Below are positions 22,217 through 33,989 of a DNA stretch of 64,000 nt, in pieces. Numbering within the stretch: the stretch's first letter is position 1; the number at the start of each line of letters is the position of its first letter. The stretch comes from Thinopyrum elongatum. Its lineage: Eukaryota > Streptophyta > Magnoliopsida > Poales > Poaceae. The notes under the pieces were generated by a model. The model ran no database searches. It had not been told where the DNA came from and worked only from the letters and a program-made list of their open reading frames with translations. The stretch covers positions 342,304,307 to 342,368,306 of the forward strand of contig CM022299.1 in assembly GCA_011799875.1 (NCBI GenBank), given 5' to 3'. Both the position numbers and the translations under genes were made by a program.

Positions 22217-23236
22217 ATGAGTATCTTTAGGAAGTTTGCTTCCAAGAAGAACTCCAAGGGAGTTATTGGGGAGTCATCTGAAAGTGATCTCTGCACCCGG
22301 AGAATGGCGGAGGTACGGCCGTGCGAATGGCCGCATAACCCATTCATGGAAGGGGCCGGAATCCTTCAAGAGTTTGCACAATATGCTGCTAATGCCGGCC
22401 TCACCGACTTCATCGCAGCTGAATGTGAATAGTATCATCTCCTCACAAATTCCTTTGTGCAAAGTTTTCATTTCCTAGTTAGGAATAATCCCCCTGAGGT
22501 GCAGTTTAACTTATATGCTGAACCCCATCAGATACCACTTACTGAATTTTGTAACATATGCTTGCTCCCTTATGGTGGTGGTTTAGTAGAGCCTAGGCCC
22601 GCGGAGTTTGATGGTTTTTACTGTACTCTGATAGTGGGGGATGAGAGAGGGGTGTCAGGTGTCACCGCCACTAGCTTACACTTTCCTGTTGTGCATTATT
22701 TTGCTCTATTCATTGCGAAGTGTTTGCTTGCTAGAGAGAAGGTAGTTGCACTCAGTGCGCCTGACTTTGCTGTGTTACGTCGTGCACTTTACGGCGACAA
22801 AACTTATAGCTTGGGAGCTATTGTGGCACGTCGCCTCCACATTAACAGATCGAATGGTAAGATACATGGTGGTAATTATGCTACTCGCTTGGTGAGTCAC
22901 TTTAACATTCAGATATGCCAGCATGATTATCCTTTGCCCAAGGTTTATTTAGATCGTCAGGCTATGGTACACCACCAGTTTATTGATAGCGAGAACACCA
23001 CTATGGATGTTCCATATAATTTGGTCTTCAGCGAGATTACCCGTGATGTTATTCCTTTGCCTGCACCTGCTTTGTTTGATCCTATTGCCAGGGGCGGATA
23101 CAGGATTATGCCTGAGGACATTGTCGCCTACTGGAACAACCTGGGTGTGGCACAGGAGGAGCCTCAGCAATGGGACCCTCAGGTGCCCACTCCCAAGCAC
23201 TTCAACATAGGATCCCATGCCTTCTTCAAGTGGTGA
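22217..23236 (+). pseudogene. Extra ORF of the Gypsy element, broken by one TAG
   Basis: A single frame of 339 codons runs from ATG 22217 to TGA 23234-23236, interrupted only by TAG at 22430-22432 after residue 71. Sequence on both sides reads on sensibly. Recognisable pieces are HFPVVHYFALFIAKCLLARE, LSAPDFAVLRRALYGDKTY, GAIVARRLH and IYATRL-like GGNYATRL. They resemble the Athila-type ORF proteins of plant elements as I remember them, but I cannot confirm the family. The function is unknown. In autonomous relatives a comparable ORF lies between pol and the 3' LTR. Confidence 0.6.
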
Positions 23237-25320
23237 TTACCAAGTTAGGCCAAAAGCCTAAGCTTGGAGGAGTACGTATTTCCACCGACATTACATTCAT
23301 GTTCACACATTTCATTCCAGTTGTCGGTGTCCACACTTTTTCATTGTATTATCCATGCTAGATTTATTTTCTCGCCTTCTTCTTGTGTGTTTAAAAAAAC
23401 TTTGAGAAAATACAAAAATATTTCTTGCTTCTCTCTAGTATAACTAGCTGTAGTATTTAAAAAGAAAACCCAAAAAGATTTCCTTGTTCTTCTTTTGCTT
23501 GTTGGGAGCTCTCCCGTGTAAATAGTTTTTCTCGTTTTTGTTTTTCCTTTCTTAAATTTGCTTTCTTTCAGAAAACCAAAAACTCCAAAAATATTTCAGT
23601 GTGTTTCTCTGAATTTCTTTTTATTGAGTCGTACCAAGGAGAAGACCACGATGAAAATGTTGAGTGGCTCTCATATGCATTGTTGTTGATCTAACAGAGA
23701 GCCCATATTACCTTGTTTTCTTCTTTTTGAATAAAATGTTTGCAAATTCCAGCTTAGTCCACGACACTCTTGTACTATTATTATTTTCATATCGTTCGGT
23801 CGTGCAAGTGAAAGGCAATAATGACGATATTCGATGAACTGGCTGTGGCAGAGAGAAATGTGTATGAACTCAACTTGTTCTATTTTTGTAAATATGTTTA
23901 ACCTAGTATCCATGATTCAGCTCATTATGATCAAACATGTTTGCAATGACCCTTAGAGAGTATAGTTTCTCATGCCATGCTTAAGTATCTAGGAGTGGAT
24001 AATGATTTATCTTGGATGTCAATATTGCGTTAAAATAATTGTGATGTAGTATGATGATATGGTATCCTCCTCTTAATGTTCGAGTGGCTTGACTTGGCAC
24101 ATGTTCATGCATGTAGTTGAATCAAAACCAACATAGCCTCTATGATATTTATGTTCATGGTGTTCATATCCTACTCATGCTAGTATCCAATGTAACTTAT
24201 GCATAATGCATGTTCATGACCGTTTTTGCTCTCTAGCTGGCCGCTTCTCAACGTAATTGCTAGGCTTCGCCTGTACTAAGTGGGATTTCTGCTTGTGCAT
24301 CAAAACCCTGAAACCCAAGTTATTCCAGATGAGTCCACCATACCTACCTATATGCAGTATTACCCTGCTGTGCTAAGTAAATTTGCATGTGCCACCTCTA
24401 AAAACTTCAAATAAATATCCTTTTGTGTGTGCCTAGATTGTTCATAGAGCACAGGAGGTAGTCAGTATCTTCCATGCTAAGCGGGTTATTCTCATGATGA
24501 GTGTTTATTCACCCGTCCTTGCACGAGAGGGGCGGTAATAGGGATTCCCAGTCCCAAATTCAAATTGCAAATAATTAAACAAAACTCCCCCAGGACTGTT
24601 GTTGGTATGGAATGCACCCGTTGTTTCGGACAAGCCGTGGAGTGTGATTGTTGGTGGAGGGGGAGTAAACCTTTACTTTTATCACTTGGGAACTGCCACT
24701 AATGTGTTTAGCATGGAAGATACTGATAACTAATGGTCGCGAAGTAAATAAAAAGGGTGCATTTCTCAAAATTTCATTTACCTCTGTTTTAAAACTTGAG
24801 CTCTGGCACCTCTGCAAATCACTGCTTCCCTCTGCGAAGGGACTATCTATTTACTTCTATGTTGTGTCATCACCTTCTCAAATAAGCGCCAGAACCAGAG
24901 AGCACTATTATCATCCTCATGCATTGTGTATAGCTAATGTTGGGTGCATCATGACTGGATCTTTGCTACCATGAATTACAATGTTTAGTCGCTGCTTGAA
25001 CTTTGGAGGTGCTCTGCATTTATGTTTTGCGGTCTCAGAAAGGGCTAGCGAGATACCACTATTGTCATATTATATCATGGTTGCTTTGACAAAATGTTGT
25101 TGTTTGAGATATCTTATTATTGCTCACTAGTTGATTATGCCATTGATATGAGTTAATATAATTTTTAAGAGTTATTGTCGACATGGTTAGTTATAACCTT
25201 TGCTGAAAACCTGGGTGCTACTTAAGCTTATTTATGTAAACAAGAGCAAAAGAGTTCGAAAAAGTTTTTCTTTTTCACTCTCAGTTTATCAACTGAATTG
25301 CTTGAGGACAAGCAAAGGTT
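23237..25320. other. Non-coding 3' internal region of the Gypsy element
   Basis: About 2.1 kb is AT-rich, without a frame above 90 codons in the element's sense. It contains pyrimidine-rich and AAAAACCC-rich tracts. It probably holds packaging or transcript-end signals, but nothing specific can be shown. Confidence 0.6.
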
Positions 25321-25321
25321 T

Positions 25322-25334
25322 AAGCTTGGGGGAG
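25322..25334 (+). promoter_or_regulatory. Polypurine tract
   Basis: AAGCTTGGGGGAG lies directly before the 3' LTR start (TGATACG at 25336), the standard place where plus-strand synthesis begins. The upstream context GAGGACAAGCAAAGG is also typical of these grass elements. Confidence 0.85.
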
Positions 25335-25335
25335 T

Positions 25336-26749
25336 TGATACGTCTTCGTCGTATCTACTTTTCCTAACGCTTTTCCTCTTGTTTTGGACTCTAATTTGCA
25401 CGATTTGAATGAAACTAACCCGGACTGACGCTGTTTTCAGCAGAGCTACCATGGTGTTGTTTTTGTGCAGAAATAAAAGTTCTCGGATTGGAACGAAACT
25501 TTGCGAGGATTTTTTATATAATAAAAGAGAATTTCTGGAGCCAAGAACCACAAGAGGGGGCACCTAGGTGGGCACAATCAACAAGGGCGCCCCCCCCCCT
25601 CAGGCGCGCCCAGGTGGGTTGTCCCCACCTGGTGGCCCCGCAGACTCCAACCCTGATGCTATAAAGTCATATTTCCTGAGAAAAAACAAATGAGGGAGAA
25701 AGAATTGTCATGTTTCATGAGACGGAGCCGCCGCCACCTCCTGTTCTTCATCGGGAGGCCAGATCTGGAGTCCGTTTGGGGCTCCGGAGACGGGGATCTT
25801 AGATCTTCTTCATCACCAACCCTTCTCCATCGCCGATTCCATGATGCTCCCCACTGGGAGTGAGTAATTCCTTCGTATGCTCGCTGGTCGGTGAGGAGTT
25901 GGATGAGATTCGTCATGTAATCGAGTTAGTTTTGTTAGGGCTTGATCCTTAGTATCCATTATGTTCTGAGATTGATGTTGCTATGACTTTGCCATGCTTA
26001 ATGCTTTTCACTTTGGGCCCAGGTGCCATGATTTCAGATCTGAACCGTTTATGTTATCACCATTATATCTATGTTCTAGATCCGATCTTGCAAGTTATAG
26101 TCACCTACTACGTGTTATGATCCGGAAACCCGGAGTGACAATAGTCGGGACACTTCCCGGTGATGACCGTAGTTTGAGGAGTTCATGTATTCACTATGTG
26201 TTAATGCTTTGTTTCGGTTCTCTATTAAAAGGAGGCCTTAATATCCCTTAGTTTCCAATAGGACCCCGCTGCCATGGGAGGGTAGGACAAAAGATGTCTT
26301 GCAAGTTCTTTCCATAAGCACGTATGACTATTTACGGAATACATGCCTACATTATATTTATGAACTGGAGCTAGTGCCGTATCGCCCTAGGTTATGACTG
26401 TTATATGATGAATATCATCCAACGAATTCACCGATCCAATACCTACGAATTTCTCTCATATTGTTCTTGCTAAGTTACTACTGCTGCTGTTACTATTGCA
26501 CTTGCTACAAAATCATTGCTATCACTGTTACCGCTACTATTGCTGTTGCTACTACTATCAAAACTATCATACTACTTTGCTACTGATAACTTTGTTGCAG
26601 ATAATTAATCTCTAGGTGTGGTTGAATTGACAACTCAGCTGCTAATACTTGCAAATATTCTTTGGCTCCCCTTGTGTCGAATCAATAAATTTGGGTTGAA
26701 TACTCTACCCTCGAAAACTGTTGCGATCCCCTATACTTGTGGGTTATCA
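25336..26749 (+). repeat. 3' LTR
   Basis: It is 1414 bases long and almost colinear with the 5' LTR. Differences include CC/TC, T-run length and CpG-to-TpG changes. It ends GTGGGTTATCA and is followed by the target duplication CTACC. Confidence 0.93.
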
Positions 26750-26754
26750 CTACC

Positions 26755-28790
26755 CAACCGGTCTCTTGGTTGAAAAGGCAAAGAAAGCGGGGTGGATGGC
26801 CTAGGGTGGGGGGAAGTGGACCTGTCTCTTTGTCGAAAAAAGGAAAGAAAGTGAGGAGTGTTGGGGGGACAACGCAAATGAGAACGAGCAGGTCTAGATT
26901 TCCGGTGCTCACATAGGAAAATGTTGCCGAGGAGATAAAAAAAGGGACAAATGCAGACATGTTGCCTGAATGTTTGCCGCTCTCGGCAACCACATCTGCC
27001 TCACCACTTTATGCCCCTGCTGTCCCTACGCCCATATCACTACCGTTAATGTAAAATCACATGAAGCATGAAGCAATGCCACCTAATGTCACTATTAAGT
27101 AATGCTGTTGTCATTCTAGTGCCGTCGATAAATTGAAGCAATGACATCACCATTTTATGATGTGCTTCCATCTTGCTTTATTTCCCATGAATTGTGTTTT
27201 TGCAGTTACACTTAAATCTCACACCGCTAACATTGCTTCATCCCAATGGAACTGCACAAATTTGTTTGCACATTTACTGACCATGTGCTACTCTCATGAC
27301 AGTAATACTAATGCTATTGTTCTGCATGTTAATCTTGTGGCAGTGTTGATGTGATGTGATGCTACTTCTTACTTAATGGCACTTTTTTATACTGTCAATG
27401 TAGTGCCAGTTATAACACAATAGATGCTGTTGTTAATCATATGCCACTGGAAATAACCGTCACTGCTTAAATAACCATATTTCATATTTACGCAAACAGG
27501 GATGTCTGTCTCCATATCGTTTCTATTTGTGTAATCAGAAGTACACACCTCAATTTTAGCAGAACTGCACAAAATCAGAGGGCTATTCCTAGTTGTCATC
27601 CTCTAACCACTAGTGTTCCAGGTATTCCTACATTGGTAGTAACTAGGTAGAATGACCAACACAATCTAAAAGAAGTTGATTCACACGTTTACTTTCTGAT
27701 TGCAATGCACGGACGAGCGAAAACAACTGCATCCTAGTCGGGAATGCACTTTCTCCCAGATCAAGGATGGACAGAGGACTAGCTGGCACGGCTGCGCGGA
27801 GGTTTCTGGGATATGTGTGCGGACAATTGGCATTGTGGTCTGCTTATTTATGCAAATAGTGGTGCTTAAATTTAGTGGAACCGCACAAGAAGTTCAGATG
27901 GTTAGTACACTAAATGGTTCAGTTCAACATTTCAACTGAGAACACAATTATAATTCGTTATTATGGAATGAGAGAACCTAACCTGGATGGTGGCAACAAG
28001 AAAAACTAGAGTGAACTCCAGGAAATTAAAGCCTGCCTAGGGAGGCCCTTTGCTCAGAGAAGCCTTGCTTGATTTTTCCTGATTTGTAAACCTTCTCACA
28101 ACTTCATCTTTTGCTGTGAACTAGTAAATGTTGGTTATGTTCTATGAGTCATTGAGATGTATAAAATTGCTGAACTTATGCTTTTCAAGTATTTTATGAA
28201 GCCGAGTTTAATGTGAATGTTCCACATGAAAGCTGGACTAGCGTGTGAACGTTTGGAATTTACATTGTGGCCTCAGTTAACTGCATGAACCACTGTAACA
28301 AGACACATAGTTGCTTATATGTCAGACAACAGAGTATTGATTGTTAGCTGGTCGATAGCCGACTTTTCTAGTGTTGAAGCGAGCTGAGCCAATGTGCCGT
28401 GTTTTGCACAACTGCTTATAAGTGGGGTAGCACCAACAGTGTTTACAAGTACTTAACCAGCCTTACGTACCCTGTGTATACGTCGGGGCACAATTCTCAA
28501 ACAAGTACTCTATTTCATCAAACACACACCGCTCGTATGATAAACCGTGACAACTTATGTCTTACCATGCCATATTACATGAAAAAACTAGTGAGGACGC
28601 ATCTGTTTCGGCAACAATTACGATGGTTCTCACATGATTCACGGGCACACAAAAGTAGCAGTAGTTCCCATAGATAGATTCAAACAGAGTACTAGCCCTA
28701 GAGGGCTCGATAATAGGCAAGGTTCGGATAATTAGACACAATCCAAACTACTTTTAAACACTAGCTGGGCCAACTATTTCATGCCTCGAT
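26755..28790. other. Intergenic stretch, no gene recognised
   Basis: AT-rich DNA carries scattered short frames on both strands (for example 27700-27939 plus, 26682-26993 minus) without domains or splice support. The CACCATTTTATGATG and ATTGAAGCAATGCC phrases repeat loosely around 27070-27160. Confidence 0.4.
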
Positions 28791-29628
28791 CTAATTTGGG
28801 ATGGACACAAGACAGACCTTGCCATGAACATCACCGAGGATGTTCGGTAGCAGCTCAATCCTGTCAACCTTCTTGAAGATAACCTTGTGGCCTTGCCACT
28901 CATAAACTTGTTTGTGGAGGCATGCCACGTCATCTTCCCGCGTAAGCTTGACAAGAACAGTATGCCTCACAGACGAAGGAGTAGCTTTGAACTTCTTGTG
29001 CTTCAGTACACCCTGGACAACATGCTTGACAACAGCGTGGCTAGAATACATCTCGACTGTGGTATAAATGCAACTGGCTTCCAGGATCCAACAGCCTAAG
29101 AACTTTGTTTCCCCAGTGCGTATATTTAGGTCATCCGCCTCATAGCGAGTGACATGTACAACCACACAATCCTTGTCTGCATCAGGGCTCTAATTGAAAC
29201 AGAAAAGAATTCTGAACTACTTTCCAATATAAAAAACACAAGTTATTTAAACCACTATGTAGAGTTAAAAGTATGCATGACAGGGAAGGTAGCATAGCAT
29301 TGAAGCTAATAATATTTTGCATTATTTATCACCACATACTTAGATGAAAAACCACAATCGAGATCGGCAAAGAAGAAAATCACCTTGGGCAGCTCAGCGG
29401 GGGGGGGGGGGGGGACACATCCTTGAAGGGGGAAAACTACTCCTGCAGGGCCACGGGGGTTGTAACCTCAAACGGGGCATTGACCATCTCCGTAGTGGCC
29501 GTGAGCGTATCTGGGGTTGGCTCGGTGGCGGCCTCCATCTTCTTGGAGCTCTCTATCTCGTGGGGATCAGCCTCCCGCGTCTGCTCCAACATCGGTAGAT
29601 CTTTGCCTGGTTCTCCTTGGTCCATCAT
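28791..29628 (-). pseudogene. Putative two-exon minus-strand gene, degenerate
   Basis: The distal exon spans about 29191-28791. Its acceptor is TTTCAATTAG before 29191, and it encodes about 130 residues (SPDADKDCVVVHVTRYEADDLN..., then HAVVKHVVQGVLKHKKF and a terminal VSIPN). The proximal exon would start at ATG 29628 (MMDQGEPGKDLPM...) and end at donor CCAAG|GTGATT at 29384. It has an in-frame TAG at 29437-29439 and a run of 16 G (C on this strand) at 29399-29414 that can change frame. I do not recognise the family. No membrane segment or signal peptide is visible. Confidence 0.4.
29399..29414. repeat. Poly(G) homopolymer, 16 bases
   Basis: The uninterrupted G run lies inside the candidate proximal exon of the minus-strand gene. 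Length errors are likely both in replication and in sequencing. Confidence 0.95.
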
Positions 29629-29639
29629 GAAACTGACGA

Positions 29640-30345
29640 ATAGGAGATAACTGAAAGGAAAACAGAATCGCAATGACAATGAAACAAAAAAGAGAGTGAG
29701 GATCGGTTACTGCTATGCAAAAGTTCTTTTTTTCTGAAAGAAAATATACCAACATCATGGATCCGCTTACCTTCCCTTCATTGGGAGAGAAGAATAATGG
29801 CAGATGCGAGTGTTGGCTTTCTTGAAGACGGTGAGGGAGAAGGGGATTCAGCCAAGAGTGAAATGATGGTTGCTTCGTCCGTCAAACTTAGACTATGGCG
29901 AGGTGGGCTTTTGTGATATGACAACTCAGTACTGCTGTGCTATGACCGGGGTGACTCTCCGCCTGCATACCACCTTCTAATTTGATGGATGGCATTTGGG
30001 CCTGTGCGCTGCATGGCCCGCATGGCGGTGAACCAAAGTAAAACGGTATTCAGTAGCGGGAGATGTTTCGATGACCTCGGAGGAGCCAGAAGCGGTAGTG
30101 TATCCACTGTACTACTAGTAATTGTTTTTCTGGGTAGCTGAAGAGTGTCTCCACTTTACTAGTAGTAATTGTTTCTCTGGGCCCAAGACAAAAGAGTGCA
30201 TCCACCCTAGTAAATAATAAAATCAATTCAAAAGCCCATATATTTACTTAACGACAGGCGCTACCCAGCACACCGCCACCAAAAAACCTGGGTGCACTTC
30301 TTCCTCCTCACTCCCACCCACCTCATGTCAGCTCGCTCCACTCGT
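29640..30345. other. Intergenic stretch between divergent gene candidates
   Basis: It contains a small duplication (CTAGTAGTAATTGTTT-type phrases at about 30110 and 30158). It is the shared upstream region of the minus-strand candidate and the plus-strand F-box gene. No clear TATA box can be assigned. Confidence 0.4.
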
Positions 30346-30351
30346 ACCCCC

Positions 30352-30510
30352 AAATTCCTCAGCTCACTCCTACAGAAAAACCCAGCTCCCCTTCTTCCTC
30401 ACTACTATAGAAAACCCCAGCTCCCCTTCTTCTTCACTCTCACTACAACTAGGGTCATCATTCGTTAGTCTGCTCAAATCCGTGAGCTTGACGCGACGCC
30501 CTCGTGGAAA
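30352..30510 (+). promoter_or_regulatory. Probable 5' UTR of the F-box gene
   Basis: This is a C/T-rich leader with an internal tandem duplication. ACCCAGCTCCCCTTCTTCCTCACT at about 30379 recurs as CCCCAGCTCCCCTTCTTCTTCACT at about 30415, each preceded by CTACAGAAAA or CTATAGAAAA. No ATG intervenes before 30511. Confidence 0.5.
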
Positions 30511-32099
30511 ATGGAGTCGGCTGACCCCAACGCCAAGAAGATGAGGCTCCCGCCGGCGGCGACGCATGTTGTATATCCCGCACCCGGCAGCGCGGGGAGA
30601 AGTAGCGAGCCCCCTCCCCCCGGATCCCAGGAACCCGTAGAATCTCGGGTGGACCGCATCAGCGATCTCCCGGACGCCATCCTTGGGGAGATCATCTCGC
30701 TTCTCCCCACCAAGGATTGCTGCCGCACCCAAGTCCTCTCAACTCGGTGGCGCACTCTATGGCGCGCCACGTCCCTTAATCTCGACTGTCGTTGGCTATC
30801 TCTCTTTAATGATTTTGAACTCCCCGAAGCCATCATCTCCTCCCACCAGGGCTCCGTTCAAGGCCTCTGCATCCTGGCATGCTACCTGAGCATGCCCTGC
30901 ATGGTGGACGCCTGGCTAAAATCCCCTAAATTCACAGAACTACAGCTGCTTGAGTTCTACTATTCCCCCAGAAATCACATACCACATACCGAATGCCATG
31001 TACTTATGCCCTCAGCACCGATGTCCATCTCGCGGTTTTCCTCCTCTCTCCACACCGCCACCTTTGCGCTGTGCTACCTACCAGACAATCTGGTACTAAA
31101 CCTTCGACTCCCATTTCTCAAAAAACTTTCACTTGTGCGGGTTCGTATGTCGGAGACCTCATTGCACAGCATCATCCACTCCAGTTGCCCTACCCTAGAG
31201 TGCTTGGTGCTTGTTTTCACAGTTAGAATCGTTTGTCTCCAAATAAAGTTGCCTAACCTTGTAAGAATTGGAATTTCTTTTGACGAAAGGCAACTCATCA
31301 TCGAAGATGCCCCTTCACTTCAAAGGTTGATCCTTGATTCTCGTTATTCACCATCAGAAATAACTGTCGTCTCTGCTCCTAAACTGGAGACCTTGGGTGT
31401 AATACATGATCTTTGTGCTCATTTCAAGATGGTGTTTGGCTCCACGGTTCTTCAGGTACTGTATATTATCATCTACACTTGTAATCATAAGCTGCATTTT
31501 AAATTTCTGCGCATAAGTTCTATATCATCTTGGAGTACACTTTTTGTACTAATATTATGTTCTATCCTCAATGAAGAGTTTGTCCATGGATAGCCTATCA
31601 ATGGTGCTGGATTCTGTCAAGATCTTATATATCCATATGAATAGTTTTGATCTGAACAAGATTATTGGCTTGCTGCAATGCTTTCCATGTCTGGAGAAGT
31701 TGTATATAAAGGTGATAATTTCACGCACATTGGAAGCCCGCATATAGTGTACTAGAATTAATCGTTCGACTATTGCTCTTTCGACACTCTTTTTTTAGTC
31801 CTTAACTATTTTCAATCTTCATGTTTATTTAGGCAACCGGATGGGGTAAGAAAGTTATAACCAATCGGTGGATTCGTAAGCACCGGGATTTTCTCAATTC
31901 TCATGACATTCGATTGAAGACAATAACGTTGGAACGATATGTAGCCAACCATGCAAACACTAGATTTGTCACATTCTTCCTGCTGAATGCGAGGTTACTA
32001 TTGTCCATCAGGTTTAAGTTTATCAGCAGCATGGTTTTGACGGATGGGTATGTTGAAGAGCAAAAAAAAGGAGTTTCATGTGGACAAAAGGGCTTCTGA
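30511..32099 (+). CDS. F-box/LRR (FBD-type) protein, three exons, last exon frameshifted
   Basis: Exons are 30511-31455, 31577-31711 and 31833-32099. The introns (CAG|GTACTG, AAG|GTGATA; acceptors ATGAAG and TTTATTTAG) all lie in phase 0 and yield 448 residues. Residues about 47-93 form an F-box (RISDLPDAILGEIISLLPTK, then LSTRWRTLWR), which binds Skp1 in SCF ubiquitin ligases. Residues 100-315 are leucine-rich repeats of the grass F-box/LRR type. The later exons match the FBD-like end (CFPCLEKLYIK, DIRLKTITLERY). In the last exon an A8 run at 32062-32069 shifts the frame, so translation stops at 32099. With A7 it would read on to TAG 32218-32220 and keep the usual family ending. The substrate is unknown. 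Confidence 0.82.
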
Positions 32100-32220
32100 A
32101 CATGCCGGGCTTCTATTTACAACATCTTGTGGTCATAATCCAGTAAATTTTACGACCCAGGATGTTCATTCTATGGACCTGACCAATCCATTTGATTGTG
32201 ACTGCCGAAAACAGTGCTAG
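32100..32220 (+). pseudogene. Displaced C-terminal coding end of the F-box gene
   Basis: In the +2 frame relative to the current one, this stretch is open to TAG at 32218-32220. It contains SMDLTNPFDCDC, the kind of ending found in this F-box subfamily. It is lost from the product because of the A-run upstream. Confidence 0.6.
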
Positions 32221-32530
32221 AGTTAGATGTTGTTACCCTTTTCAATCTGGATTTTGTCTAAACCTGATGAACAATTGACCCTCATGCTTTTGTATAGTTT
32301 GTAAACTGGAGTTAGATCTTGTTGCCCTTTTCAACTCGGCTGTGACTGTCATATTTTCATTGAAACAAGGCAAATGGCTTGCTATTTGTTTAGTTAAGAG
32401 AGAAATATTGTAACAAATCCCAACCAAGGGAAATAACATCACTCTCGCCGGCTGCTTGAGCTCACTGTGCATTATAGAACCCAAGTGATTAGCCCCCACC
32501 AGCACCCATAGATTTATTTTGAACTAGCAC
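32221..32530. other. 3' flank of the F-box gene
   Basis: AT-rich, probably 3' UTR and downstream sequence. The phrase GTTAGATGTTGTTACCCTTTTCAA recurs at about 32310 (GTTAGATCTTGTTGCCCTTTTCAA), a short tandem duplication of about 85 bases. Confidence 0.45.
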
Positions 32531-33989
32531 ACCAAATGGGCTGTAAATTTTCATAAGAAAGGCTGCATGACCATGACAGGTTTGGATTCTGACATTTGGG
32601 ACCCACGAAGAAAAATCCTATCCAAGGTGGTGTCGAGTTACTAGTCAACAAACGATTCTGCCTACCAGCCATTGGATTGACATCCAACATCTATCGTGTA
32701 TCTTCTATCTCTTGTCTTCTTCCTCCAGCCGCCCAAACCAAACCACCCCGTCGGTCCCGCCTTCTCCCACCTCCCACGGATGGTTGCGCCTCCGCCGCCC
32801 TACCGTACCCTAAAACGTTGGCCAGTCCATCCCTCTATTCCCCCACACGTCCTGTTATTCTCCGGCGACGTCAGCCCCAACACGAACCTGCACCCGAACC
32901 AGTCAACCCTCGTACTCCCCTCCGCCTGCGACTAGACTGCCGCATTTTCCACGGCTCCTGTTCGTTCCCGTCCGAGGCCTCGCCGTCGTCCTCTGCCTTG
33001 GTTCGCTCGCCGTGCGCGGTGCGCCACCGTCTGGCGCTGTCAACGTGGTCAACAACCAAGAGGAATAAGTGACTGTACATGGAGAGGATGACAGTAGGGA
33101 CCTACCAGGGTCATGGCAGTACGCAAGCAAGTGCCTCGTTATTACAAGCCCAAAAAAATGGTTCCTCCTAATGGTTGGACATCTGGGTCCCACGCCATTG
33201 TCAACATAGTCAATAAACGAGAGAATTACACAACGAGCGGCTGACACAAGGGACCTAGTAGGTCGCGCAATTGTTATTTACTTTTTTAGGAACAAGTAGT
33301 TGTTATTTAGTACTAGTTTTAGAGACGGATCAGGGTAACAACGGGGCTGTGGCCCCTCTAGCAAGGGTTTTATTTTATGTTTACCACATGATGAGCCCAG
33401 TTGTGTTTTTTTCTTTCTGAAAATGGCTAGCCCAGTTCTACTTTGTTTAAAGAAATACCCAACGGAGGCCCACTTGCTCTCTCAGCCCTGCTGGGTTGCA
33501 AATCTTTCAAGACGAGAGTGATGTATTCGCTTGCCCAGAAAATGAAGTAGTAACAAATGGGATGTAAATTTTAAAAACACAGCAAACCGGCAATTAGTTT
33601 CAAATATCGTTTTTTTAAGATTTTAAGATTTTGAATTTAATTGTTTTTTTGCGGGGGAAATTATGTTGGATTTTAAATTGACATAAATTTATTATTTTTA
33701 AATTAGTTTGAACGTGATTCGAATTTTCGGGATTAAAAACAGTTCGGACCGCACCGAAATATGAAAATTTGGTTGAATTTTTAACCGTGGCTAGAATATG
33801 GGTTGTAATGGTAACAAAAAGAATATGGGCTTTAAAAAATCCTTAAGAATTAGCCAATGGGTTGTACATTTATTAGCAATAATGGCAGATGGGTTGTATG
33901 CTGTTTTCCACATATATGAAGCTGACTTGTGGACCTACTAGGTTGACGCGTACGCTTTCCTAAAAAAAAGGTTGACGCGCAGGCAAGGC

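Larger units (their letters stand above)
17156..26749 (+). mobile_element. Complete non-autonomous Ty3/Gypsy (Athila-like) LTR element
   Basis: The element is bounded by two directly repeated LTRs (17156-18566 and 25336-26749) and a perfect 5-bp target duplication CTACC at 17151-17155 and 26750-26754. In order it has a PBS, gag, an aspartic protease region, an unrelated ORF, about 2.1 kb without ORFs, and a PPT. Reverse transcriptase, RNase H and integrase are absent, so it must use enzymes from an autonomous relative. In the first 225 bases compared by eye the LTRs differ by about 8 substitutions, a moderately young insertion. A related LTR lies at 38128. Confidence 0.93.
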
